From NCBI GenBank assembly GCA_956465555.1, contig OY101116.1, positions 1-64,000 on the forward strand: a stretch of 64,000 nt of DNA, in the 5' to 3' direction. Source of the stretch: Nitzschia sp. pyKryTriq1. Lineage: Eukaryota > Bacillariophyta > Bacillariophyceae > Bacillariales > Bacillariaceae. Within the stretch, counting starts at the first letter, position 1. The number at the start of each line of letters is the position of its first letter. Below are positions 52,958 to 62,611 of this stretch, in pieces. Under the pieces are notes generated by a model that saw only the letters and a list, made by a program, of their open reading frames with translations, made no database searches and had not been told where the DNA came from. The position numbers and the translations under genes are program-made.

Positions 52958-53686
52958 TAGTAGTAGTAAAGTAGTGATATGAGTAGCTACTCTACTCTAC
53001 TAGAGTAGTAGTAGCAGTAGAGAGCAGCCGCGGCAAAAACTCTACGAGTACAAACAGTAGTAAGAAGACGAAGAAGAAGAAAATAATCTCATCCATAAGA
53101 GTACTACTACGAGTACTACTACGAGTACTACTACGAGTACTACTACGAGTACTACTACGAGTACTACTACGAGTACTACTACGAGTACTACTACGAGTAC
53201 TACTACGAGTACTACTACGAGTACTACTACGAGTACTACTACGAGTACTACCACGAGTACTACCACGAGTACTACCACGAGTACTACTACGAGTACTACT
53301 ACGAGTACTACTACGAGTACTACTACGAGTACTACTACGGGTACTACATTCGGAGAAACTCTACAACTCCGCCTGTCGTCCGTCCGACGACTTTCATTCA
53401 TTATCGAATCATCCGACTTATTAGACTACGTTGCATATCTTTCGTTGGCACATGATGTCTTGCATTTTCAGCGGAGTACGATCAATGATGCTGCTAAGTT
53501 GGAGCGACGATGATGCGATGATGCGATGATGCGATGATGCTGTTGTCAGTATCGATCGATCCCTCCTCTCTATTTCGTATAGCGTATAATAGAGATTGAG
53601 TTTGGAGACCTGCTGTATTAGTAGCGTGTGAGAGAGAGAGAGAGAGAGAGAGGCAACAGGCTCGAAAAGAAACATCCATCCAAACA
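52958..53686. other. intergenic with 12-bp minisatellite
   Basis: Begins with AGT/ACT triplets after the receptor stop, then the minisatellite at 53098-53345, a GATGC-type repeat at 53509-53541 and a GA run at 53632-53651 in the leader of the next gene. No gene; long open frames over the minisatellite are an artefact of the repeat. Confidence 0.6.
53098..53345. repeat. 12-bp minisatellite GAGTACTACTAC
   Basis: About twenty near-perfect head-to-tail copies, with a few units reading ACCACG in place of ACTACG. Each unit contains the palindrome AGTACT, so the array is partly self-complementary. Confidence 0.92.
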
Positions 53687-55468
53687 ATGGTCGTGTCAGT
53701 ACCATCAGTACCATCAGTACTTCTTCTCAAAAGACGAAAACGGCACGTCAATGTCAATGTCAATGTCAATGTCAACGTCGCCGCTGCCGCCTACTGCTCG
53801 AGTGCACCAGTCCTCCTCCTCCAATTACTGCTGTCTCTCTTCTGCTGCTGCTGCTGCCGGTCCACGATGATGATGGTCCATGCATTTTCCAGCATCCCAG
53901 CTGAACATCCACCATCACCAACATTATTATCATTATCATCACGTCGTCCAAACTGCGGCACCACTCCTCGTCCTCGTCGCTTATTTGGCCTTTCGGGCTC
54001 TTTACTTCGTCCTCCACCTGCGGCATCATCATCATCATCCAAAAATCTAGTATTGTTTGTTTCCTCGAGAGGAGGAGGAGGAGGTGATGATGGTGATGAT
54101 GGCGAGAAAACGAAGGAACAACAACAAGTTAAGGAGGAGACCAGTAATAATGATACTAATGGAGGACGCGCCCTTTTGTGTTTGGTCGCGTTGTTGTATG
54201 GAACGTTGAACGTATCGCTCCGACTGGTCTATCAAATGCCCACCACCGGTGATCATGGTCCTCCTATTAGTGCGGCAACCTTGAGTATGACCAGAGGTTG
54301 GTTGGCATCCTTGTGCTTTCTTCCATTACTCTTCTTTCAACAACAACAACAACAACAACAATCACAATCACAAGAAGAAGTACCAACATCAACATCAACA
54401 ACAACTACTACTACCACAGTATCCACCTCGTCCATGTCTTCCCAGAAGCAAGGACATCAGCAAGAACAGCAGCAGCAAGAGGTTCTTTTATGGGCGGGCC
54501 TCGAATTGGCCGTATGGAATGGTTTGGCCCAAGGCCTGTTGAATATCGGATTGTTATCGACGGGATCGGCACGGGCGAGCTTTTTGACGCAAACCAGTGT
54601 CCTTTGGACACCCATCCTTTCGATATTAGTGGCGGGACAATTCGTTTCCAAATCCACATGGATAGGATGTACCGTCGCCTTGGTCGGACTAACACTGTTA
54701 TCGGGTGGTGGTGGAGTCGGCGTTGGTGGTGGTGGTGGTGCTGCTACTGCTGGATTACTTTCATCATCATTCTCCTCCTCCTCATTCTTGACGTTTAGTA
54801 CCGGTGACTTGCTGGTCCTCGGTGGTGCTCTTTCCTGGTCCTTTTACTTGTTTCGATTAAGTGCGATTGGATCAAGATTTGACGATATTCAACTTCAATT
54901 CGTCAAGACTATCTTGTTGGCAGTTTTATACACTGTTTGGTTCGTCCTAACAACAGCAACAACAACAACATTGTCGTTGTCAAGTGGAACAAGCAGCAGT
55001 ATCAGTAGTATTCTTTCCCTATTTGCCTTTTCCTTGCCCGCGTGGGGAGCCCTGCTCTACAGTGCCATCTTTCCTGGTACATTGGCCGATGTTTTGCAAC
55101 AACAAGGACAGCGAAAGGTTGCATCGGCGGCCGAAGCCAATGTATTGTTATCCTTGGAACCCGTCTTTGCCGCACTTTGTGCTCGATTGGTACTGGGCGA
55201 AGTCACCTCGACGACCGAAACGATCGGAGGAGGACTTATTGTGGCAGCGGCCTTGATTGCTTCTTCTTCTTCTACTTCATCATCTTCTTCTTCGTCTTCT
55301 TCTTCTTCTTCTTCTTCTTCTTCTTCCAATACGAATACGGCAGGTGATGGTGTGACTATTGCTGCTACTGCTACTGCTACTGCTACTGCTGCTGCTGCTG
55401 CTGCTGCTAACAAGACGAGCACGGATACGAGTACGAGCAGTACAAGTACTAGTACCGGTAGCACTTGA
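53687..55468 (+). CDS. EamA/DMT-family transporter with plastid-type leader
   Basis: 593 aa, ATG start. The leader has a hydrophobic stretch (APVLLLQLLLSLFCCCCC) and then VHAFSSIP, which resembles the ASAFAP cleavage motif of diatom plastid proteins with Phe at the key place. The transporter part starts near residue 160 (ALLCLVALLYGTLNVSLRL) and shows about ten helices, with EamA hallmarks ARASFLTQTSVLWTPILSIL, GDLLVLGGALSWSFYLFRL, ALLYSAIFPGTLADVLQQQG and ANVLLSLEPVFAALCARLVL. Such proteins carry metabolites across membranes; plastid envelope placement is inference. Gln, Gly and Ser repeats interrupt loops, and the carboxy end is Ser/Ala/Thr filler. A GTCAAT repeat encodes the VNVNVN stretch of the leader. 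Confidence 0.8.
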   Translation: MVVSVPSVPSVLLLKRRKRHVNVNVNVNVNVAAAAYCSSAPVLLLQLLLSLFCCCCCRSTMMMVHAFSSIPAEHPPSPTLLSLSSRRPNCGTTPRPRRLFGLSGSLLRPPPAASSSSSKNLVLFVSSRGGGGGDDGDDGEKTKEQQQVKEETSNNDTNGGRALLCLVALLYGTLNVSLRLVYQMPTTGDHGPPISAATLSMTRGWLASLCFLPLLFFQQQQQQQQSQSQEEVPTSTSTTTTTTTVSTSSMSSQKQGHQQEQQQQEVLLWAGLELAVWNGLAQGLLNIGLLSTGSARASFLTQTSVLWTPILSILVAGQFVSKSTWIGCTVALVGLTLLSGGGGVGVGGGGGAATAGLLSSSFSSSSFLTFSTGDLLVLGGALSWSFYLFRLSAIGSRFDDIQLQFVKTILLAVLYTVWFVLTTATTTTLSLSSGTSSSISSILSLFAFSLPAWGALLYSAIFPGTLADVLQQQGQRKVASAAEANVLLSLEPVFAALCARLVLGEVTSTTETIGGGLIVAAALIASSSSTSSSSSSSSSSSSSSSSSNTNTAGDGVTIAATATATATAAAAAAANKTSTDTSTSSTSTSTGST

Positions 55469-56022
55469 TTGCCTCCTCGAGATGACGTTTTCTTCTTCTT
55501 TTTAGTAACACTCTACTACTACTACTACTAGCTAGTACTATGAAAAGTTAAAGCTGTTGTTGCTTCTTGGAGACACACCATTCTTGCTCCTGGTGCTAGA
55601 GTTTTGTTGTTCATACTACTACTAGTGCCGTTGGTGCAGACGTAGCTGTTCTTTGACTCCTACTGAAGGGCACCGGTACTGTTATACACTGCTGCTGCAT
55701 GCAAGCAAATCATGTCTACGTTTACTACTAGTACTATCATTAGCAATAAGAAGAAGAATGGTTGTCACTACTAGTAGAGTACTAGCTAGTCGTTCTTGTT
55801 GTTCTTGGTAGTTATTTTGAAATAAGCGACGTTGCGGTCAGCAGTTCTGTAACTCTACTCTAGTACTAATCGTATATTATCATAGTAGTAGTATAGAGCA
55901 AAAAGAATCAGCATAACGACAAACTAGATATGAGCAGCAGTAAAGAACAAGAGAGTTCTTGTCGCTTCTCTTACTACTACTAAGTAGTGGCAGTACCATT
56001 ACCTACTACTACTAGAGTACTA
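55469..56022. other. intergenic between convergent genes, ACT/AGT-rich
   Basis: 3' flanks of the transporter and of the third HSF gene. ACTACTACTAC, CTAGCTAGTAC and related self-complementary words are frequent (55515-55535, 55725-55790, 55970-56025). No gene. Confidence 0.6.
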
Positions 56023-57475
56023 CTAGTCAAAAATGGTATCCATCGCTTCTTCATCAAGATCATCGAAAATGCCGAAATGATAAGGCCGATCATGACGACG
56101 AGTGAGATGATGTAAAGCCTGCTGGTGCTGCTGGTGGTGCTGGTGGTGCTGGTGGTGCTGGTGGTGCTGGTGGTGCTGGTGGTGCTGGTGCTGCTGGTGC
56201 TGCTGGTGCTGCTGGTGCTGCTGGTGCTGCTGGTGCTGCTGGTGCTGCTGCTGTTTGGGTTGGTGGAACCACAAGTGGTCCGAAATAGCAGTAGTAGTAG
56301 TAGGAGGAGGAGGAGGAAGAATCATCTTTGATGGAAACGTGCTGTCAGTAGTAGTGGCAGGACTCGTCGTCGTCGTCGTCCCCGGCTTTTCAATATTATC
56401 CGCCCAAATACTAGCATCATTACCCATTGAAAAAAGATAATCATCATCGTCGGCATCACCGTTCAAACGATGACGATCATGATCATTATTATCCACCACC
56501 AGATCATCGATAGATGGTATCGAATCTGTGGAAGGTCTCGATGGGAGGAAATCAACGATAATTGGCGGTGCCGGGGGAGTCGTAGTAGACGACGACGAGC
56601 AGGAAATGCCGTTGTTCGTCGAAAAGACTGATGCTGCTTGTTGCTGCATTCGTGTACTCGTAGTACTCGTACTATTTGGCCGCGTCGACGACGGCGGCGG
56701 CGGCACTTTCTTGTTGTTATCGTTGAAGATATCCTTGAAGAAGTGGAAGTCGTCGTCGTCGTCTTCCTTCTTATTACTCAATATCCCCCGACGAAACTTG
56801 GCAGTTAGACGATCCGACAATTTGTTTCTAGAGCCACCACGTCTTCTCCTTCGAATCGCCAAGCTTTTCGTTTTGTCGTCCCTCAAATATCTTGGATTCC
56901 GGAAAATATGCGCCTCCGTCGCCCTGCTGCTGCTTTGTTGAATATTTGGAGTAGTAGTAGGAGCATTATTAGTAGTCCCGAGGACTGTTGTTTTGATAAA
57001 TCCATAACTTTCCAGCTAGTAATAGTAGAACCACCATCACCGAAGCAAGGATGCGTACGAGACGCACAAGGAGAAGAGGATCGTAACTGCTGTTAGAACA
57101 AGAATCATCATCTTGGTAAACATAGTATGTTTTTAAATTCATATTTCTTCTTCTTCTTCTTCTTCTTACCTCTTGTGTAAATGAATGGTAGCTGCTCATG
57201 GACGGGAAATAGCTACGCATGAGCGTCGCCGCGAACTCTGTCGGCCTGAAAATCCCAAATCCATCTTCGCTGGGAAGCCAAGAGGCGATGGATTGAAGGC
57301 CAAGCTGCTCGGAATCTTCCAGGAATTGCCACAGCTTGAACGGAAATGGAACTTTGAGTAGTAATAAAGAAAAATCATTCTTAGGACAGAGAGGAGTAGT
57401 ATTAACAGCCTTCTTGTCGCCGCCTTCTTGGCAATTACTTGCTGCTTCTTTCGACATCGACAACATGATGTTCAT
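56023..57475 (-). CDS. divergent heat-shock-factor-type protein, intron inside DNA-binding domain
   Basis: Exons 57170-57475 and 56023-57015 join in phase 0 (GTAAGA...ACTAG, 154 nt) to give 432 aa. Exon 1 has VPFPFKLWQFLEDSEQLGLQ, IASWLPSEDGFGIFRPTEF and MRSYFPSMSSYHSFTQE; exon 2 continues with LESYGFIKTT, so helix 3 is read across the junction. The wing is stretched by about 20 Thr/Asn/Gln/Ser residues before AHIFRNPRYLRDDKTKSL and a basic cluster (AIRRRRRGGSRNK). A Gln-His repeat of about 45 residues and the acidic end FDDLDEEAMDTIFD close the protein. QE in place of the usual RQLN before YGF is unusual for the DNA-contact helix, so specificity may differ or binding be lost. Confidence 0.83.
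56119..56256 (-). repeat. CAG/CAC repeat encoding Gln-His tract
   Basis: Units of CTGGTG and CTGCTGGTG on the plus strand give the Gln-Gln-His and His-His-Gln tract of the third HSF protein. Confidence 0.9.
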
Positions 57476-58543
57476 GACACTAGTACAGTAGTCGACTAGT
57501 AGTAGAAGAGCAGTATGATGCAGCGTCTCTTCTCAAATTATTATGCACCTTATGCTGCGGGCAAGAAATATAAGGCATAGCATCGTCTTTCCACCAAGTC
57601 GATTACTGTATCATGCAGCAGGCAGGAGGCAGGAAAGGTTCCATTGATATGCGATTGATGCTGATAGGGGGGGGCGATTTTATCATAATGTGGGAGAATA
57701 TTCGTTGAACGGCAATTTGATCCCAATATGTCCTTATTACTACGGAGCTTCAATTTGCAAAACTACTCGTAGACAACAACATAGATCGAAACGCCGCCGC
57801 CGTCGGACGACGATGACTTTTGATATTGTTGAATGAGGCCTTTCGGTTTGTTTAGGCAATAATCGCCACTTGCACTTGGAAGGCCTTGGCAGGCCTTTGA
57901 GAAGCTTATTAATTAAAACAAGAATGTTCCATCCAGCATTTAAAGCCCTTTGTGTCTATCTGCATTCGTCGTCTAAAAGCGTCAAATTTTAATAGCGTAT
58001 GATGAATACAAGGCTACTGCAGTGCTACAACATCATTACCGGCGGGGTGTGACGTTGTTTCCATCATCACATGAAAATGAGGGAACTCCATGATGCCAAT
58101 GACGTCAGTCGGCACTCGCAACATATATCACCGCACACCCTACACCCCACACCCCACAACGAACACGTCATCCATCTCTCGTCCGCCTTGGGAAAAATGA
58201 AGAAACTTCTTTGTCTCATCTGGGAAGAAACAACAATTCACTACCCTAGACTACTACTAGAAGCGGTCGATGAGACGAAATCTGCGTCATCCATTTTCTA
58301 TTCTGTTGACGAAACTTCGGTTGACATTGTTATTTAGCACTAGTCTTGGGGATGAGAAGATGATGAGTCAGCACCTCATTTTTTCATACGATTCCTCAAA
58401 TCGATCTGATGGATCGGCGGCGAAGCCGCATCGGATTTAAAATCTTTCCGCCCGGTGGCATGTTGAATGTATTATAAATTTCTAATCCTGACGAGGAGTC
58501 AAGACGCTGCTGCTGCATATCATCTTTTCCACAATCGGTCGTC
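57476..58543. other. intergenic with promoter elements of the first fasciclin gene
   Basis: Shared upstream of the minus-strand HSF gene and the plus-strand fasciclin gene. An 88-codon plus frame at 58071 has no recognisable content. AATGACGTCAG lies at 58098-58108 and the fasciclin upstream module at 58367-58393. Confidence 0.55.
58367..58393 (+). promoter_or_regulatory. fasciclin upstream module, copy 1
   Basis: GTCAGCACCTCATT followed by a T run and ATACGATT, about 150 bp before the first fasciclin ATG. The same module precedes the other two fasciclin genes. Confidence 0.6.
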
Positions 58544-59634
58544 ATGAAGCTCTCTTTCGCATTCCTTTCGTTCTTGGCATCCGCGCCGATCTTTGCGTCG
58601 TCTCAGGAACTCTTTGATATTCCGACCACGGCTGTCAACGCAGGTTCGTTCGGCACTTTGGTCGCCGCCCTCGGTGCGGCTGATCTCACTTCCGCCGTCG
58701 CATCTCCCAATGGACCTTTCACGGTATTTGCTCCGGCGGACAGTGCCTTTGCCGCTCTCCCAGCAGGCTTGGTCGACTGTTTGCTACTTCCCCAAAACGT
58801 CGGCGCTCTCTCGAGTATTCTTACCTACCACGTACTTTCTGGTCAAGTTTTGAGCTCCGACTTGGTGGATGGGGCGGTTGTACCTACCTTGAGCAACGGG
58901 GAGACTGTCACTGTCAGCTTGACTGGTGGAGTCTTTATCAACTCTGCGAGCGTGACTCAAGCAGATGTTCTAGCTACGAATGGGGTCATTCATGTCATCG
59001 ATTCTGGTACGTATTTCTCGTACACGCTCTGAATTACTCGTCCATGGAAAGCGGATAGATTATTACTCACTTATTTGTTGTTGTGCGCTTCTTTCTAATT
59101 TATAATCCAGTCCTCGTCCCTCCCAGCATTGATGTTGCTGCCTTTTTGGCAACTTGTCCCCCGCCTGCCACCACCGCCCCGGTTCCCTCACCTCCAGCAA
59201 CTGCTCCTCCTATCGGTAGTGCCACCGGTACCATCACGGATCTCGCCATGGCGGATCCAGACTTGTCATCCTTGGTGGATCTTGTCGCAACGTTGGGACT
59301 TGCCGATGATCTAGCTGGTACAGGTCCCTTTACAGTTTTTGCTCCTACCAATGCGGCCTTTGCTGCCATTGCCGGTACTACCGCCACACTGGATACGGCC
59401 GCCTTGACGAGAGTTGTAACCTACCATGTGATTGTGGGAGAAGCCATTCCTCGTAACGGTTTCGTGACGGGCGTCGAATATCCTCTCAACAGGGTGCCTC
59501 TAGGGGTTGCTGTGGTTCCCGATTCGACCCTTGTCTTTGTCGGCTTTGTCGGTGCTCGATTGATTGGATCTCCCATCGTGGCTTCGAATGGAATCATTCA
59601 CAAGGTGGACAAGGTCATGCTTCCTCCTCCGTGA
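58544..59634 (+). CDS. secreted protein with two fasciclin (FAS1) domains
   Basis: Exons 58544-59006 and 59111-59634 (intron GTACGT...TCCAG, 104 nt) give 328 aa. A signal peptide (MKLSFAFLSFLASAPIFASS) precedes two FAS1 domains. The first, about 28-155, has the H1 motif GPFTVFAPADSAFAALPAG and ends VLATNGVIHVIDSVLVPP; the second, about 190-325, has GPFTVFAPTNAAFAAIAGTT, the YHVIVGE motif and IVASNGIIHKVDKVMLPP. A Pro-rich linker separates them. The intron falls in the last strand of domain 1. FAS1 proteins act in adhesion at the cell surface or matrix; in diatoms they are linked to extracellular polymer and gliding adhesion. No membrane anchor is seen. Confidence 0.92.
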
Positions 59635-60240
59635 TCTTTCACTACTACTACTGTCACGATTGGCGACTCCTCCGGTGTCGAAAATGAAGACGACATGGAC
59701 GACGGCGATAATTAGAGATTGTTTTACTACGTTTGATTATTGCTGTCGCCCCAGTACTGCGCCCTTGCCTTTTGTTTTTTAGTAGATAGGCGCACCATGC
59801 CAGGTTTCCCAGTAGGTCGTCGCCGATTCTTTTATCCCAAACAAGGCTTGAGAGGAGGACGAGACAAATATTTTCACTCGAGCAGGACTCATCTTTGTCG
59901 TGTCGCAGGTGGAGCATACTAGCTAGTAATACCACTTGCGGCCTAGCATCAACAACAGGAAGCAAGCAAGAAGCAAGTAGCCAATACATTCATATCCTTC
60001 AGATCATTCTAGTTGATTTCGAAGTAAGTAAGGACGCTTCCCTGCTGGCCGTGTTTAGTTTATACGGTAGGCTCTACGGGACATCTACTATAGTAGCGTC
60101 GACCGACGCGGCTCCCAGTCTCGAAACGGGAATCACGAGCCGTCGACACATCCGACTGCATGAATGTATGTAGCCTTCCCGCCATCTCGAACCTGGACCA
60201 TCACAGGCACTGCACTGCACGCGCACCTTGACTTCTCGTC

Positions 60241-60254
60241 GACTGACGTCAGTC
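60241..60254. promoter_or_regulatory. CRE-like palindrome upstream of second fasciclin gene
   Basis: GACTGACGTCAGTC is perfectly self-complementary with a TGACGTCA core. It lies about 660 bp before the second fasciclin ATG. Confidence 0.5.
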
Positions 60255-60673
60255 GAGATTTCCTCGATGATTCTTCGTTCATCTACTACTACTAGAGTAC
60301 AATTATTTATTGGTAGTATCGTACGAGTAGAGTGCTGGTACCACCACCCGTATGATGAGTTCTCGTTCTGTCGAGATAATAATATGAATAAGAGTGCAAA
60401 CGACAGGCACATCATCCATGACCATCATTATTGAACTTTCTTGTCTCTAAAAATTCAAACACCACTGTTTTATTTTTATTTCGTGATGACGAAGATGATG
60501 GGAGAAGAAAAGAGATAAATGAAGGGGTCTGCGTCAGCGATCGCGCTACAAGTACCGGTACTAGTGCTACTAGGTTGAAGTTCAGTGCACTGCGAACGAA
60601 TCATCATCATCATCATCGCATCATCACCATCGGTCGGGACTCCGTACAAGAAGTACTGTGTTTACGGACTAGA

Positions 60674-60701
60674 GTCAGCATCTCACTTTTTTGATACGAT
60701 T
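60674..60701 (+). promoter_or_regulatory. fasciclin upstream module, copy 2
   Basis: GTCAGCATCTCACTTTTTT then GATACGATT, followed by GAGAGAGAAAGCCGCGACC; about 215 bp before the ATG. Confidence 0.65.
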
Positions 60702-60917
60702 GAGAGAGAAAGCCGCGACCGATAGAAAAAGATCTGATGATGATGTGCCGAAAATCGATTTAATGGAGGACGATCTTGAATGCGTCTTGGCATCATGCTG
60801 CCGCTGATGGATGTATCACTAATTCCCAAGCTTGCAGATGAGTGGCCGCTCCAGCATCATCTTTAATAAATTCAATCCGCCGTGCTCATCCTCGCCACCA
60901 CCACAACCACAACCACC

Positions 60918-61580
60918 ATGAAGCTATATTCTTCTTCTTCTTGTTTGTTCGCATTACTTTCTTTTTTGGTATCAGGCGCACCGATCTTTGCGTCGTCGCA
61001 GGCATCAACAGCATCGACCATTACGGATCTCGCCCTGGCGGATCCAGACTTGACATCCTTGGTCGACCTTGTTGTCATGCTGGGACTTGCCGATGATCTC
61101 GCTGGCGCTGGTCCTTTTACAGTTTTTGCTCCTACGAATGCAGCCTTTGCTGCCATTGCTGGTGCTGCCGGCACGATGGATACTGCCGCATTGAAACGAG
61201 TGGTAGAATACCATGTCATTGTGGGAGAAGCTATTCCTCGAAATGGTTTCGTGACGGGCGTCGAATATCCTCTCAACCGGGTGCCGCTCCCGATTGCATC
61301 TGGTAATTTGTCGAACCGTGTTTTTATCGGTGGAGGGGGTGCGAAAATCACTGGAAAATCGATCGTGGCGTCGAATGGAATCATTCACAAGGTGGACAAG
61401 GTCTTGCTGCCTCCTGCTGCCGTACCGGCTACTGTAATGAATGGTGGCACTGCTGGCAGTCTTGAGGCGGATGAAATTGAAGGACCCGAGATGGTCGACG
61501 AAGAATCAGACGAAGGATCTGAGGTGGTTGACGACGAAGAAGAACCAGACGACAAGATGAAGGATAACGACGAAGATTAA
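60918..61580 (+). CDS. secreted single-domain fasciclin protein with acidic tail
   Basis: 220 aa from the ATG before the signal peptide (YSSSSCLFALLSFLVSGAP). One FAS1 domain, about 30-170, has ITDLALADPDLTSLVDLVVM, GPFTVFAPTNAAFAAIAGAA, YHVIVGEAIPRNGFVTGVEY and SIVASNGIIHKVDKVLLPP. It is very close to domain 2 of the gene at 58544, so it probably arose from that domain after duplication. The last 45 residues are Glu/Asp-rich (EPDDKMKDNDED) and could bind calcium or silica-associated polyamines; that is inference. No intron, no anchor. Confidence 0.92.
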   Translation: MKLYSSSSCLFALLSFLVSGAPIFASSQASTASTITDLALADPDLTSLVDLVVMLGLADDLAGAGPFTVFAPTNAAFAAIAGAAGTMDTAALKRVVEYHVIVGEAIPRNGFVTGVEYPLNRVPLPIASGNLSNRVFIGGGGAKITGKSIVASNGIIHKVDKVLLPPAAVPATVMNGGTAGSLEADEIEGPEMVDEESDEGSEVVDDEEEPDDKMKDNDED

Positions 61581-62193
61581 AGAGTTTTACTTATTTTGTT
61601 CTTCTTGGTCGATGCTACTACTCTTGTCCGTTCCTCTCCCAAGTAGTAGTATTATCACCTACGATAGTAGTAGAGGAGGTGAGCTTAGTAGCCACCGTTA
61701 CGTGAATGAATGAACGAACGAACCACGAGCAGGCAGTCGGCGTATCCTAAGAATCATCATCAAGTTGTCAAGTCCCGAGGAAACGTGAATGAACACAGTC
61801 GGTCGTTCGGTCGGTCGGGCGGGCACTACATCAATGACGTGTTAAGATACTACGGTAGACGCTACTACTAGTAGTAGAGATTATAAGAAGAGTGCAACCA
61901 ACAGGCACATCATCATTCATCATCATTCTTGAACTTTCTTGTCTCTAAAAATTCAAAAACCCGCGGTGTCACATTAATTCGTGATGACGAAGAGGATGGG
62001 AGGGAAGAAAAGAGATAAATGAAGAGGTCTGCGTCAGCCATCGCAATGTACTACTAGTCTACAGTGGCCTGAAATACATTGAACCACTGTCAACGAAGAA
62101 TGAATCATCATCATTATCGGTCACAACTCCGTCCAAGAAGTACGTCACCACGTGGGGACTACGCGAGATACTATGATGGTGATGATTTGAATA

Positions 62194-62220
62194 GTCAGCA
62201 TCTCATTTTTTTATACGATT
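62194..62220 (+). promoter_or_regulatory. fasciclin upstream module, copy 3
   Basis: GTCAGCATCTCA, T run, ATACGATT; the distal of two copies before the third fasciclin gene. Confidence 0.6.
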
Positions 62221-62371
62221 GAGAGAGAAAGTCTGAAAGCAAGGGGATAAAAAATCAAGTGACGTCTGCGTCAGTCTGCAGTGTACTGACTGTTACGGTC
62301 GGGACTCCGTACAAGAAGTACCAGTACTGCAGCACGTGGGGACTATTCGAGATCGCATGATTTTTTAAAAA

Positions 62372-62398
62372 GTCAGCATCTCACTTTTTGATACGATT
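62372..62398 (+). promoter_or_regulatory. fasciclin upstream module, copy 4
   Basis: GTCAGCATCTCAC, T run, GATACGATT, then the same GAGAGAGAAAGCCGCGACC as copy 2, about 215 bp before the ATG of the third fasciclin gene. The distance to the ATG equals that of copy 2. Confidence 0.65.
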
Positions 62399-62611
62399 GA
62401 GAGAGAAAGCCGCGACCGATAGAAAAAGCAGTGCCGAAAATTTCAATCGATCTTGAATGCGTCTTGGCATCATGCTACCACCGCCGCCGCCGCTGCTGCT
62501 GGATATTATGTATCATAAAATCCCAATCTTGCAGATGAGGAGCCGCTCCAGCATCAGCTTTACATTCAATCCGTCGTGCTCATCCTCGCCACCACCACCA
62601 CAACCACCACC

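Larger units (their letters stand above)
59635..60917. other. intergenic between fasciclin genes
   Basis: Contains a 14-bp palindrome GACTGACGTCAGTC at 60241-60254, a block (about 60390-60552) repeated before the third fasciclin gene, and the upstream module at 60674-60701. No gene supported. Confidence 0.6.
61581..62611. other. intergenic with duplicated promoter blocks
   Basis: About 61890-62045 repeats 60390-60552 (landmark GAACTTTCTTGTCTCTAAAA). Then a segment of about 130 bp containing the upstream module occurs twice in a row (about 62118-62240 and 62296-62430), each copy also found once before the second gene (60630-60730). No gene. Confidence 0.7.

Noticed and set aside
53042-53401. 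119-codon open frame of Val/Leu repeats on the minus strand
   Set aside because: It is only the 12-bp minisatellite read in one frame; no start context or domain.
58071-58337. 88-codon plus frame before the first fasciclin gene
   Set aside because: Overlaps promoter elements, has no domain and no similarity to neighbours.
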